Positions 25,130-36,710 of a DNA stretch of 64,000 nucleotides are shown in pieces; within the stretch, counting starts at the first letter, position 1, and the number at the start of each line of letters is the position of its first letter. The stretch is from NCBI GenBank assembly GCA_013368325.1, contig JAACJK010000115.1, positions 534,939 to 598,938 on the forward strand, in the 5' to 3' direction. This DNA is from Ephemerocybe angulata (taxonomy: Eukaryota; Basidiomycota; Agaricomycetes; Agaricales; Psathyrellaceae). The notes under the pieces were generated by a model. The model ran no database searches, was not told the DNA's origin, and saw nothing but the letters and a program-made list of their open reading frames with translations. The position numbers were made by a program, and so were the translations under genes.

Positions 25130-27110
25130 TCGGAGTATAATGCCCCTGAAAATGTATCAATTGAGCTGTAAAGATACGTGCGCCGCTTAGGTCGTGCTAT
25201 TGCGTTCCTCAACGTCACTAGAGTCTACCCGGAATTGAAGGCAGTCAAAGCCAAGGATGGATGGACAAGTTCAACGTACGCGATGTATCATGACAAACCG
25301 GCGAGTCAGCGAGCATCCGCGCAATTCATATTAACTGCGTAAGTGCCCCCCCATTCACTTCTTTTCACCCCTCAAGGCTCAGCCTGACAGGTGTAGCAAA
25401 ATCATTTATATCAATCACTGGGGTACTCGCTTTGGTCGTTGTTTGGCAACACCTTCGAAAGTGCGCCCCGAGGCCCCATTGGCATCCGTGGCCCGTTTTC
25501 TTTCCTTCCTTCCTCCCCGCACGATGGCACGCCCTCTCGCCTCCGCCCCAGCGGCCTCGTCCAAGAAACGCAAACGCACGCCTGCATCGGCAATCCTCAT
25601 CCAACTCCCACCCATACGACGCTCACCCCGTTCCACGCCATCTGTCAATGGGGGCTCGATCGCCGCATCCCCACTCTCCCTCCCGAGCTGCCTGGGACGC
25701 TGCATGTGGCCTCGATCCGGTGAAAGTGCAAAGTGGTGGTACCGCTGCTGTGCGCAGGCGAAGAAGCTGGACGGGGTTGAGATTCCGGAGGGAGTATGAG
25801 ATGGATGTGGGGGTCCGGAGGCGGGGATCCGGAGGCGGAGGCGGAGGAGAGGAGGGTGGTGGAAAAAAGGTTAGGAGGAGAAGGTTTCGGGTTAAGAAGA
25901 AGGAGGAGGAGGAGTAGAAGGGCATGGAGATGAGGAAGAGGGAAGATGAAGATGGGCGAGGTACGTCGCATTTATGTGCAATGCCTTCGCGTCCCAACGA
26001 TTTCTAGGTCAGGGCGACACAGCCTACGTAGCACTCGCATTACCGGCACCATCGCCGCCGGCGGAGGTGACGGTGAAGAACAGCCAGCAGATTGAGGCCG
26101 GCGGGGAACGTACACGCTCCTACCCACCGCCCACCGCTCCCTAGACATCCCAGAGCAGCACCACCATCGCCCTCCAGTCATCCAAGTCCTCTCGAAAGCC
26201 TCCCTCTCCTGTTCCTCCAACTGCTTCTCGCTCTCCGTCTCATCCTCCGATTCTCTCTCCGCCTCTCTCCTCTCGCGCTCCAGCCGACATCGACATCGAC
26301 ATCGACGACCCCATTCCAACAGCTGCTGACATGGAAACTGCGCTATACGAAGGCATCACCTTCACGCCCTGTTTCGATGCGTCGCTCTCGGCTGTTCCAT
26401 ACCTCTTCGGCGACACTTGTTCCTTTCGGTTTAGTGGTTTATCTGGATCGAGAGTCTTGGAATCGGGGACTGGTGTTACGTGTTCTGACTGGGGCTACTT
26501 GGAGACTGGTTGTGTTACTGTCGCTGCTGCTTCCAACGCCGCTGCCGACGATGCTCTCACGACGCTGGTGGCTCCGACGAACGCGCCCGCCGCCCATGCA
26601 CATATGGTATACTTAATCGACTACTGAAAGTACATGAACGACGGACGGTATCTGGACGACTGACATTTTCGTCTCAGTCGCCATTTCACTCCCACCACCT
26701 CGCATCGTCGGCTTCGCTCAGCCGTCCCTGGACTATGCTTCGTCCCCACCGCATCCTTGGCCACGGATTACCCTTTGCCGCGAACCTCTCTGGCCCTCTC
26801 TTGACGAAGTGTGTGTTTGACTGTGCTGTGGTGAGGACGGGAAGGGTGTGCGTGGGCGGCTTGGGTCCGTGTACGAGGCTGTCAATGTGCGTGTCAGTCG
26901 GTGAGTGGTGTTTTGGTGTTGGGATGTTTTCGTTCGTTGTGGTGCTTGTTTCACTGTGGTGCTCGTCCTTTCATGTTCTCGTCATCTCTGTGGTGGGTTC
27001 GTTCGCTGCCATCGTCGTCCTGTGCTTTTGTTCTCGGGTTCAGTCTCGTTCTCGTGCGACATTTCGTGATTGTTCAGGCTGTAATAAACATCCGGATTCT
27101 CTGATCTTAG
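25130..27110 (+). repeat. E2 dispersed repeat, copy B
   Basis: It carries the copy A landmarks in the same order: TGTATCATGAC..GCGAGTCAGCGAGCATCCGCGCAATTCATA (about 25286-25330); GGGGTACTCGCTTTGGTCGTTGTTTGGCAACACC (about 25421); the AGTGGTGGTACCGCTGC..GAGATTCCGGAGGGAGTATGAG block (about 25733-25800); a purine tract (25800-25950); CAGGGCGACACAGCCTA (about 26010); and CTGTCAATGTGCGTGTCAGTCGG (about 26878). It diverges from copy A in every segment, so the family is old. Frames are broken. Confidence 0.7.
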
Positions 27111-28189
27111 GGTTCTACCCCCCGTCGTCGCACTCCATTTTACTATATTTCACAGGAGTCCAGATGTATGGTTTGACAGAGGGCGAACGCGCCTGGACAT
27201 ACTAGACGAGCATAGGGCAGCATAGGTTCGTCGTTACTGTCTGGAACTTATCTCGCACACAACTCTCGCAGTCGATTTCAATCGATTCGATAGTGATCGG
27301 GCCTGCTACATCTTCCAAGTTTCAAGTTCTTACGCTTGCTGTGCCCCTTGAGGATGCTGTCTCACACCTCAAGGGGATGCTGGTACTCACTCTTGTACGC
27401 GCTCATGCCCATTTTCTCGCTACCCTGTGAGTCGTTCAACTCTTAAGTGGTTTGTGTCAGGACTCGCGAACTCTCGGCTTGACCCATACAAGTTCACCGG
27501 CACGTGTTACATGCCATTACTGCACCGGTCTCGCTGAAAGGTCGGCGCGAAGCTACAGAGCAACGATCTGGCAACGATGCTCGCGACAAGCTCGCGACGA
27601 CTTGGAAGCAGACTACGATGGCCAGGTCTCTCAGGAAGCAGTTCATAGTCTCCTTGTGACTGACCTAAGGCGGCCCCTCGCTCGCTCTGCCCCACAAGAG
27701 AGCGACTGCACCCACCCACCGCCCAAAGAAAGCACATGGGCATAATCCACTTCTTCGGCGCATGGCTGGTAGCAATGTGGGTGTAGTAGGGCCCCTCCAG
27801 ATTCGTGGTATATCTATCGTACGAGTGAACCCCCAATGGAATCAGCAAAGAATCAGGTCCTGGGGTTCAAATGAACATCGACAAGGACGTGATTGCTTTT
27901 CTCGATAGAGCGGGCTCAGGGATGATCGATGATCTCAGCGCGCAGCTCTGGGCGTCCCACTTTCGACCTTAGCCGGGCTTGAGCTTGAGGAACCACGCTT
28001 CGTCGGGCTGTTCAACTTGGGCTCTGCCACACGACTTGGAGAAGGACGAAGAAGGGCAGCGGACACTGTGCACGATCCCTGGGCCGGTTATGATATCTTA
28101 GATTCTTACGCAGGGTGTGATGTTATCTTCTCCCGAGGCAGTTTACAATTGTTACAGCTATCCGCGAAACCATAGACCCGATTTCGAGG
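27111..28189. other. Intergenic, no gene seen
   Basis: Only short unrelated frames. No splice-consistent extension or recognisable motif. Confidence 0.5.
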
Positions 28190-28204
28190 AATGAATGGTA
28201 TCGA

Positions 28205-28275
28205 TCAAGAACCGTGATGCTCCCACTGATAAGCGCTCCCTTCCTTTGGCGCCCAGAACATGTATAAGAGGAGAC
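28205..28275 (+). promoter_or_regulatory. Conserved promoter of the second DUF6533-type gene
   Basis: AAGAACCGTGATGCTCCCACTG and CCTTTGGCGCCCAGAACATGTATAAGAG are shared with the promoter of the gene at 13558. TGTATAAGA is the TATA box, about 70 bp before the ATG at 28331. Confidence 0.6.
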
Positions 28276-28330
28276 TGAGAGTTATGATTAATTTATCCGG
28301 CCCATATCAGCTTTCAGGGCATATACCGTC

Positions 28331-30306
28331 ATGAGTCTGTCCCCGGAGGAGTTAGCGGAGCTGACAGAGGAAGTTTTTGAATGGCTCATGCAGGATGTGG
28401 GTAGCATCATTCATTTACAAATATCGCGCTAATCCATTGCCCATGAAAAGTATATTCAGCGTACGCCATCTCATAGACCTATGGGATCATTATTCTCACT
28501 TCTACCTTCCCAGTTGGTTTTGACACTTTTTATGTATTTAATCCTTTGGCATACCCTTGACCATTTCGTGGTGCCAGGGTTTAATATTCGCTCAATTATC
28601 CCCAGCTCTACTACTATCTCACAACACTGGTGGAAGAAGTAAGTCGCCGGCCTCTTTTAGACCTTTCACTGCTCAAGTGATAGCTTGTCTATTTTGCTTA
28701 GGTCTCCACAATTTGGCCCCAGAAATGGAGAGCAGGAAAGGTCCTTTTCCTCCTGCTTCGGTACACACCTATACTATTCAATATACTGGGGATTCTCAGT
28801 GCGTTTGCTGTTATAGCACTTTTTCAGCCGTGTTATCTCATACAACCTTTTAGCGGATCTTAGGACTCATATGTACTTAACTCCCAAGGTATCCCGCTTC
28901 GCTTGTGGGCGACGCGTGCTCGGTTCTCAGGTTTACTTCTCAGGTCTGTCAGGGAGTATATATAGCTGAAAACTCAGGTGAGAATGGTCCCTGAAGCCTC
29001 CCTGACTGAAAATATGACCCTGATCCAGACCGCCGCTACGGCAGTGGTACTCAGAGTCATTGCTTATGGGGCAGAAGGTTAGTATATTAATGGATATTGT
29101 TGTCAGACACGCAAGGCTCACCGTCTGGTCTTAGTCGTCGTCCTCCTATGCCTCCATGCGCTGCTGGGGGCGCGCAGAAGGTACCTTGTACTATTGACCT
29201 TGCTCTATATGGTAAAATCATGTCAGTTCAGGAACAAGGGTACTGCTAACTAGAGGAATCAGGGTTCGACCGTGCCGGTGATTATTATCTCACGTCGGTG
29301 GGCCTTTGAATCGTCACTCGGTACGCTCTCCGTGGAACGGAGTGCTTAAAACTTACTGGATTGAAATACTAGCAATACCGCGGTCCACACTGGATCAAGA
29401 ACTGGGGTATGGATGTACCTGGGCCCCGGGGGACCTGTCATCCGATGCTATCAACTTGGCTACAATAGCGGGATACATCAGCTTGGCAAAGACTATATGT
29501 AAGCGCTGTCTGCCAGGTCACATCCTTGTTCGCAGTACTGAACATATTCTTTTTGACCCAAAAATAGCTACAGCGGTCCTGGTGCTATCAGTGTTCCTTG
29601 TTCGTTACAAAAATACGACGGGCACACTATTACACGTTCTTCGTCGAGATAGCGGTCTGCACATATTTGCGCTCGCCGGTATGTTTTGACCTGTTTCTCT
29701 TGCACGGTTGATTGACGGTAATATCAGCAATCCGTCTCTTTTCTGCGTTGATCGCCACTTTTCAAGAGGTAGGTGTTCCAGTCCCGCAGTTAAGTCATGT
29801 AACGTACCCCGTACCACCCATTTCCAGTCGCTTGGACGCTACAATATTCCGGCTGTGTAAGTTCCGTGATATTTCCAGTTCGTACATATAACTCATCTTC
29901 AAAGCAATACGACAGTGTTGTGGACGGGTAGGTATTCTGTCTGACCGTCACGCCAACATGTTTACTCAGCCTGATAATTCCCAATAGTGTTCAGGTTACT
30001 GTGGTCGCTATCCTGGGATGCCAACTCCTACTCAATATGCGGAAGACTGAGGATCCCGGGGTACAGAAATCCGTCTCACCACTTCTCTTCGGACCTCCCG
30101 TCCCAGGAGATGACTCGGAGGACACCGACGACGACGAGCCTACGGGGATACCCCTAAGGCCAGTGCGGCGCTATGCGGGTCTCGGACGGCAGGGTGAAGG
30201 TGGCAAGGCAAGGCGCGATGCGGAGGCCGAAGCAGGCGCAGTCCCTGTCGCTGAGGAGAACGGGGGATCAGTGCGACCCACAGCCTCGCAGTCTGCAGGT
30301 GACTAG
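28331..30306 (+). CDS. DUF6533-type seven-helix membrane protein (complete paralogue)
   Basis: It starts MSLSPEELAELTEEVFEWLMQD (donor GTGGGT after 28396). The following short exons include LYYYLTTLVEE, the hallmark VSTIWPQKWRAGKVLFLLLRYTP..., IPRSTLDQELGYGCTW...ISLAKT, STAVLVLSVFLVRYKNTTG..LRRDSG, and a final exon IIPNSVQVTVVAILGCQLLLNMR... followed by a hydrophilic acidic tail to the stop at 30304-30306. Exon order and introns match the interrupted gene at 13558, which helped set the borders. The family is a set of integral membrane proteins with several helices and no proven function. The two genes and the remnant at 9.4 kb form a tandem array. Confidence 0.75.
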
Positions 30307-30824
30307 TATTGTTACGATTGATTCTCTTTTCTCTCATGTGGTTTATTCATGCCCCTTCCCTCTATTTATCGCCTGTGCAGTCGTTTTTCGTTTTCCATTT
30401 TTATACAAGTATCCCGCCTCCCTGCTATGCTTCTGTATTTAATGTAGTCTTGGCGGCGGAATTTCATAAATTATATGGTACACACAAAGTACACAAGGGA
30501 CGGGAAAACACCACTCCCTCCCTCGAACTGAATGGCTTATGACCAACGAACACGACACTCACGAAGGCAGACGGAAATCGCGAGAAATAGTCCGGACGTG
30601 CCTTCGAACCTTATTACCGTGGAGGCCCGCCTGTGGGATACCCAACTCCTTCGACGTCTCGCTTTTGAACAGCTGAGCGCGACTGGTGAGAAGTGCATAC
30701 AAATGCGTGCCAGGTGACGCAATTCCTTTTCAGAACCTCAGGCTCGGGTACGACGGAGATGATACCCACTTCTTGAGTGAAAGAAGAATCCATGTGGGGA
30801 TCCGAGGATCTACCTTTGCGACTC
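30307..30824. other. Intergenic between the DUF6533-type gene and the secreted gene
   Basis: 3' flank and then upstream sequence. The open frame at 30532-30717 has no ATG-anchored support beyond its length and no motif. Confidence 0.45.
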
Positions 30825-30832
30825 GTATAAAA
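30825..30832 (+). promoter_or_regulatory. TATA box of the secreted protein gene
   Basis: GTATAAAA lies 38 bp before the ATG at 30870. An earlier in-line ATG at 30837 is too close to this box to be used, which supports the 30870 start. Confidence 0.6.
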
Positions 30833-30869
30833 GTGATGGCGCCAGAACTGGAGATAATCAAGTTGCAAG

Positions 30870-31845
30870 ATGAAGCTGACAGCAGTGCTCTTGTTCGGGC
30901 TTGCAGGCCTTGCTATACCCTGCCACGGTATGTACTCCAGACATTCTTCAATGCTGCCGGTACTCAGGGACAGATCCAAATTCCAATTGCGGACACCTCT
31001 AGCTGCGCTGTAAGTTACAACACCCCCAACTCTTAACTCCTCGCCATGTCTCTGACGTACAATTTCAAAGAACGAAAGGCTATATCCAAGTCAAGGGGGC
31101 GAAGTGGGATACAGCTTACAATATATCCACATCGTTTGACCCCTATGACGGAGAAGTCGAAGCGTCTCTTACGGATCCCGCGCTTCTCGTCCAGATAGAT
31201 CTTGAGAAGGCACAGACGAGTGAGTCAGATATCGAGGTCTTGGTACGCTATCAATACGGTTCATTATCACCGAGCGGTGGGAAATAAACTAACCAGTGAT
31301 ATACGCAGAACGGGTTCTGGATAGAGTATCCGTACCTTGGAGTGACAGTCCGCGATACTTTCTCGATGAGCTGGTACCCACCGTAAGTACTCCGAAAACC
31401 ATTTTCACCTCTTCCAAGTTGATACCGGATACGCAACTGCTGGATGCAGGTACTCCCCGAGATTTGATTTCGTATACGTCCAGCAAACGCCCAGTGCTAC
31501 GCTCCAGCGAAAGGAAAATTCGCTCACTGCTTGCTATCCCAACTCTCTGGAAGCGCTCCCATACCAAGCCAGTGCTGTTGTACGTATATTTTCTCTCATT
31601 AATGCGGACCATGTGCTGCAGACATACTTAATTCGATTGCCGCACAGTGGAAATTTGATCCCTCCAATGGAAGGCTCGCGCCGACATTCATAGCCCAGAA
31701 CGGCACTCGACTTCCACTCGTCATCTACGGCGGCGAGTATGAGGGAAAAGGTAAGTGCCACAGCTCATAGATTTATTCTGATGACTTAGGTCTTGATCTC
31801 GGATCTAGTCGGATTTTCTGCCCTCCCGCCACCCATTGCGAATAG
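30870..31845 (+). CDS. Putative secreted protein, 200 aa, six exons
   Basis: The exons are 30870-30927, 31079-31242, 31309-31382, 31450-31571, 31622-31750 and 31790-31845; together they keep one frame of 201 codons. Exon 1 encodes MKLTAVLLFGLAGLAIPC, a clear signal peptide. The mature part (GYIQVKGAKWDTAYNIS..., NGFWIEYPYLGVTV..., AAQWKFDPSNGRLAP..) has no membrane helix and ends RIFCPPATHCE. The first intron (151 bp) is long for this window; an alternative small exon inside it (about 30968-31012) would break the frame. The exon 4 donor at 31572 (GTGCTG) is weaker than GTACGT nearby but is the one that keeps frame. The protein resembles small secreted proteins of wood- and litter-associated Agaricomycetes. 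Its function is unknown, and no catalytic motif was seen. Confidence 0.65.
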
Positions 31846-32189
31846 TGAAGAAATAGTAAGATAATTCCCCGTGATGTCGTTGGATGTACCTTTGACGATT
31901 TACCTGCTAAAATTAGGAACTCTACTTCATTCCTGCAACAGCTTGAGAACTAGGGTATGAACAAAAAGGGTTCACATAATGGTAGGAGCGTCTGACTGTG
32001 GCTTGCGGGATGCGACTCGTCTGACGCGTGCCAATAGTCGGGAAAGAACCTGTCCAAATGCGAGAGGGATCCTAATTAAGGGCATGTAGACCGTGGCGAG
32101 CCTGATAATTCAGAGGGTACTGAGATAAAACGCAGATTATGTGTACTGTAAAAGATAGGATATACTGCCTGGCCCAACGAGCTTTTGAG
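31846..32189. other. Intergenic, no feature seen
   Basis: 3' flank of the secreted gene. No repeat landmark or reading frame of note. Confidence 0.45.
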
Positions 32190-32380
32190 GCGGCTCACCG
32201 CGATCTGGGATCTCGACTGCCGCATCCCCTCTCTCGCTTCCCGAGCCGCGTAGGCTACTGCGCATGGCCTCGATGCGATGAAGGTGCATAGGCGGTGGTA
32301 CCGCATACTACCGCAGCTGCGCGTGAAGACGGGGGATCGAGGTTCCGGAGGGGAGTTATGGATTGGATGGCGGCCCTTCC
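32190..32380 (+). repeat. E2 dispersed repeat, middle-part fragment
   Basis: CTGCCGCATCCCC..CCCGAGCCGCGTAGG..GCATGGCCTCGATGCGATGAAGGTGCATAGGCGGTGGTACCGC..GAGGTTCCGGAGGGGAGTTATGG matches the middle of E2 copies at 25660-25795 and 36420-36540. Only this segment is present. Confidence 0.6.
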
Positions 32381-32504
32381 AGGAAGGATGGTATCGCTGT
32401 CTGCGGTGTACATCCCCTTCCGAGTCGGAGCGTCTCTTACGGTTCATATGGGAAATGTAAGGTACTCAACTATTACAGACGGGGATGGGACATTATGGTA
32501 ACAA

Positions 32505-33790
32505 TTAGATCGACTCCACTTGCTCCTCAAGCCACGTCCAAAGGTCCCTTCCCAGCTTCTCGTCCTGTGCGACAGGATTTGCGGTGCCGTACCGGGCCCA
32601 CGGGATAAGGTACTGCACAAAGGCAAGTTGGTCAGCGCTGCCCCGAGGTGATCATAGCAATCTGGAAGCCTACCTTTCCGTTCATGTTGACGCCCTCCTC
32701 GGATGTTCCTGCCCACAGCTGCGTCAGAGCACCGTATGGAGTGGGATATAGCACGAGCTATAGGTCGACAAGGTTAGTTTGGACAATGATGCTTGAGGAA
32801 GATGGAGGACGCACCTCGACAAGCTTCTTCGTGATAGGACCCAAGTGGCGTTGCAAGTCTGATTGGAGGTTCCCCGGGTTCAAGGAGCATGAGACGAGCC
32901 CCTCGTCTCCGTACCTCCGAGTGAACTCGTTCGCGATTATGACATTGCCGAGTTTACTTTGGGTGTAGAGGTATTCGGTCCCGGCCTTCGTCCGGCTAGG
33001 ATGGTCCTTGAAGGTCTCGAATTTAAGCGTACTGGCCAAAAGGGAGCCGCTGGAGGATGTGTGGATCACTCGACCTGTCTCTCCATTGGTAGCCTTCGAG
33101 GCGGCGAGTAGTGCGGGGAGGAGGAGCTTTGTGAAGTACCAATGTCCTATGAATAGAACGTGAGAGAAGTGAGGAAGGGGCAAGGAGGCAAGCATACCGA
33201 GGACGTTGGTACCAAACTGGAGATCGTAGCCTTGCTTCGTCAACTGGTCCACCGGGGGTGCCATGACACCTCTTTGATTCGAATGTTAATGGCAAGTTGG
33301 GATAATGCAAGGAAAGACATACGCATTATTGAAAAGTATGTGGAGCTGGGGCTCTTGTCTGTGCATTGTGATTAATCTTGTATTTTAAACATCATAAGAT
33401 TCATCAGCACTGACTGACTTTAAGAACTCTTCGGCTGCCCTCTTCACAGATGGGAGATCTGACAAGTCGAGCTGAAGGAAGATGCCTTCCTTCCCTGTCT
33501 CCTCCTTCAGGTCCTTGATCGCCTGTTCAGCCCTCTCCTTATCTCGCGCTGCGAAGTAAACCTTCGCATTGTGGTTCAATAGAGCCTATATACGGAGAAT
33601 GATGAGGGACCGCTCGATCTTACACGCAATGACTGCGTACCTTGGCGGTCTCCTTCCCTACGCCAGTGTTCGCACCCGTGACTATGACAACCTGACCAGT
33701 GAGGTCTGAGATATCATCTACCGAGAACTTCGACTTCGGCGGAAAACCCTGGTCGATCATGCTTCTGATAATGGATATTGAGGTACCCAT
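32505..33790 (-). CDS. Short-chain dehydrogenase/reductase (SDR), 316 aa, seven exons
   Basis: The exons (descending) are 33790-33641, 33585-33419, 33358-33323, 33271-33198, 33146-32815, 32757-32674 and 32612-32505; frame is kept throughout. It is a cytosolic-type NAD(P)-dependent oxidoreductase with a Rossmann fold. The cofactor motif TGANTGVG is at residues 38-45, NNAG at 116-119, the catalytic serine region HTSSSG at about 171-176, and YTQSK with Tyr203 and Lys207. The C-terminal part (YPTPYGALTQLWAGTS.., WLEEQVESI) resembles retinol-dehydrogenase/WW-oxidoreductase-like SDRs of fungi. The substrate cannot be told. Length is normal for the group and all key residues are present. A TATATATA box lies about 90 bp upstream. 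Confidence 0.93.
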
Positions 33791-33877
33791 GGTAGCCTTC
33801 GGTTGTGAGGAGTGTTGAACGATGAGGGAGTGTTGTGAGACTCGAAGAGGTTTGGGTCTCGTTCACTCAAACTGATC

Positions 33878-33888
33878 GCCTTATATAT
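33878..33888 (-). promoter_or_regulatory. TATA box of the SDR gene
   Basis: CTTATATATAG on the plus strand (TATATATAAG when read in the gene's direction), about 90 bp before the ATG at 33790. Confidence 0.65.
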
Positions 33889-33899
33889 AGTAGACGGTC

Positions 33900-34509
33900 C
33901 CTCCACGCTCCGCGGCTATTTTCGGCTGATAGAGTCCCGAGAGTCTGGGCAACGCACCTACTGCTGCGCAATTAAGCGAAGATTCATCACTCAAGTGCTA
34001 TATTCGTGAACATAGACAGCAAAAAGTTGGGAAAAAAAGCACAACGTAACTTAGAGCGCTCCGACAAGCCCAGAAAAAGGCGAAAGATACGGTTGGAAGG
34101 GGATAAGAAGGGTAGATGCCGAGTCGCGTTTGCTGCGACGCGAAACTTTGATCCATTATTATCACTGGATTAGCGCATTGGATGGGACCAAAGCAAGGCA
34201 CAAGCTCCTTCTTCTCCGCAGTATCGCCGAGGGCCGATTATGCATAAGCAAGGTTTCCGTCATCTTAATCGCCTCTTCCTTCAACTTGTCAAGGAATGAC
34301 TAGAATTTTATCCGCAAGTTCCCCTCTTCGTTCTCTGTTACGTCTCGTACAACGCCTCGCGCTCCGTCTTTGGATTTTGTCTGTTGCTTCTGACTGTGCC
34401 CTGGACATCCGTACTCAATTAAATACGCCAGACACCCCCAGGAAACTTGCCCAGGCCGGTGAAGAAGAATTGAGCACCGAATAGCAAAGGGGTCTCTTGA
34501 GAATAACTC
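33900..34509. other. Intergenic, no feature seen
   Basis: Upstream region of the SDR gene. No conserved repeat landmark or convincing frame. Confidence 0.45.
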
Positions 34510-35250
34510 CCTAGTCAGGGTCAGTCTATGAGGATAATCGTCAGGCTCAGTGTTCACTTCGTGTACGCGGTGTATCATGACGGCCCAGCGATTCAGCTAG
34601 CGTGCACTCGCTTCATGCTCACTGCGGCCTTCGCCCGTTTTTCCCTACTTGCTCAGACAGTTGAAGAGAGCTCAACCGCAGAAGAGCAAACGTCGGCGTT
34701 GGGGTGCGCGTGGCCAGCCGGCGACGCGCCCGCGACTGCGGGGGTACTCGCTTTGGTTGTTGTTTGGCATCACCCTCGGGGTAAGCGCCCCAATCCGGGG
34801 CCCACCTTTCTTCCTTTCTTCCCTCATCCCCGCCGTACCATGGCCCACCCACGCGGCCCCGCTCCTACATACCCCTCCAAGAAATTCAAGCGCACGACAT
34901 TGAAGTTATCGAAGCCCATCCCCATCCAATGACGCTTACCCTCGCTGCATAGGTGGTAGTACCGCTGTCACGATGCGCAAAGCACCTCGGGGTTGGGATT
35001 GCGGAGGGGAGTTATGACCTGGATGTGGGAGATGTTGAGGCGGAGAAGGAGAAGGAGAAGAGGGCCAGCAGGAGAGGGTTCAGAGGAAAATGGTTAGGGT
35101 TAGGAAGGGGGAGGTGAAGCGGGAGGGTGTGAAGGTGAGGAAGGAGGAGGAGGAAGCACGAGGTACAAACGTCCGTTCACTCTCATCGTTTCTCTAGGTA
35201 CGGGCGGCACGGCTGATATGGCCCAAGCTCATAAAACGCTCCTAGTACCC
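34510..35250 (+). repeat. E2 dispersed repeat, copy C
   Basis: GTGTATCATGACGGCCCAGCGATTCAGC (about 34570), GCGGGGGTACTCGCTTTGGTTGTTGTTTGGCATCACC (about 34737), CCCTCATCCCC..ATGGCCCACCC (about 34820-34850), GTGGTAGTACCGCTGTC..GGATTGCGGAGGGGAGTTATG (about 34952-35015), a purine tract (35030-35160) and GGCGGCACGGCTGATATGGC (about 35205) follow the order of copies A and B. Confidence 0.7.
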
Positions 35251-36409
35251 GCGCCTTCGCTGCTGGAACAGGTGCTGGTGGGGACAACCGGGAGCTGATC
35301 TAACTGCCTCTCGTTCTTCCCCGGCCACAGCCCGGCTCTCTCCTTGGTCTGATCGTGCTCGGATGAAGGTTACTCACCGACTTCTTACGATTGGGATGTA
35401 TGGCCCGCATCCTGACACCCAGTCAGCTCATGGACCTCCTGTGATCCTCCTTGAGCGCAGCGACGTGAACACATCTCCTCGCTCCCACCGCCCAACCGCA
35501 TCGACTCTGCTTAGGTGCCTCTGAATTACCTTTCGCCCTCCTCCTCGTCTATGGGCTACGCATCGCCTTTTTCTACTCGTCTCTGTCTGGCCCTGGGTGT
35601 CGCTCGTGCCGCGTGCGTTCTCTTGACGAATGGAAGATGTGCTGGAGACCGTGGTGTGTGGTGCGGGCGAGATGGATCGGCGTAGATGGGAGATGGCGAG
35701 GAGGGGGAGGTGTGGGGAGTGTAAGGTTCGCTTTTAGCGCTGGGTTCGTTGCTTTTGTCAATCCCTGGTAGTGATCGCCGGATCTCATCCTCGTACCAAC
35801 CCGACTTGACTCGAGTCCACCTGTCCGAATGTGTTGTGCATCGTCCATGGCACCCAACCTGTCATTTTGGTCTCGTGTGCGCAATCGGTCCTTCGTGACT
35901 TGATTTCTGTTCTTGTTTTGCGATGATATCTCTTGCGGTTCTGGGCTTTTCGGCGGTTGTTCGGGAGTCTGCTGGTTCTGACGTTCGTTTTTGTGACAGC
36001 CCTCGACCCCTCTTCCTCCCGGGGTGGCTAGTGGCCGTGTTACTCCCGATGTGCCTACGGCGAGGGCTTGGGCTCGTTATAAGGCGGCGAACTTCACTGG
36101 AGGGCTCTATTGTATTAACGAGCGGGTTCAGGAAGCTTGTAAATACACACCACGCTCCTTACACAGTTCGACCAGTACAAGTGGACTCGAATCTATGCCG
36201 GGTCGGAAAGGGTGCAGGACATGGGCGCCTATTCGACGCGTATTGCTCCCATGTATCTTGCATCTACTAGAAGTTGCGTCGATAAAAATAGACTTTGCCC
36301 GTCCTCCGCCCTCCGCTCCACCCGGGGCCACCTCATCATCGACCCCCAGGGACACTCCCACCCGCACGACGATCACCCAGGAATCCGCCAGGATCACTCT
36401 AGCCGGAAT
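35251..36409. other. E2-flanking degenerate sequence, no gene seen
   Basis: Part may be the right half of E2 copy C (CTCCTCGTCTATGGGCTACGC..CTGGCCCTGGG resembles 11344-11410 of copy A), but the landmarks are weak. No gene is supported. Confidence 0.35.
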
Positions 36410-36560
36410 TGCGCGTTTCTCCCTCGGGATCCCACCCCCCGCTTCTCAAGCCGCGTGGGCCTCCGCGCGCAGCCTCGATCCGGTGCAAATCCGGTGAAGG
36501 TGTTCAGGTCGTGGTACCGCTGCAGCGCCTGCGCGAATGGAAGCCAATAACACAGGATCT
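36410..36560 (+). repeat. E2 dispersed repeat, middle-part fragment
   Basis: CTCGGGATCCC..CAAGCCGCGTGGGCCTCCGCGCGCAGCCTCGATCCGGTGCAAAT..GGTCGTGGTACCGCTGCAGCGCCTGCGCG matches the same segment in copies B (25660-25760) and at 32190. Confidence 0.6.
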
Positions 36561-36668
36561 CGGATCGCAGTACAGCTGTAGCTACACTGCTCGGTGGTAG
36601 ACGTCCATCTTCTTGACTCTTAAGTGCATGAAATAGAAGATGGGGCGGGATCACAGGTGGTTCAAATG

Positions 36669-36676
36669 TTATAAAG
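36669..36676 (+). promoter_or_regulatory. TATA box of the first tandem seven-helix gene
   Basis: TTATAAAG, about 40 bp before the ATG at 36711. Confidence 0.6.
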
Positions 36677-36710
36677 AGCCTCGAGTGGATGTGAACACAG
36701 CACTCAGAAA

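Noticed and set aside
30837..30869. ATG at 30837 as start of the secreted gene
   Set aside because: It lies 5 bp after the TATA box and would remove the signal peptide.
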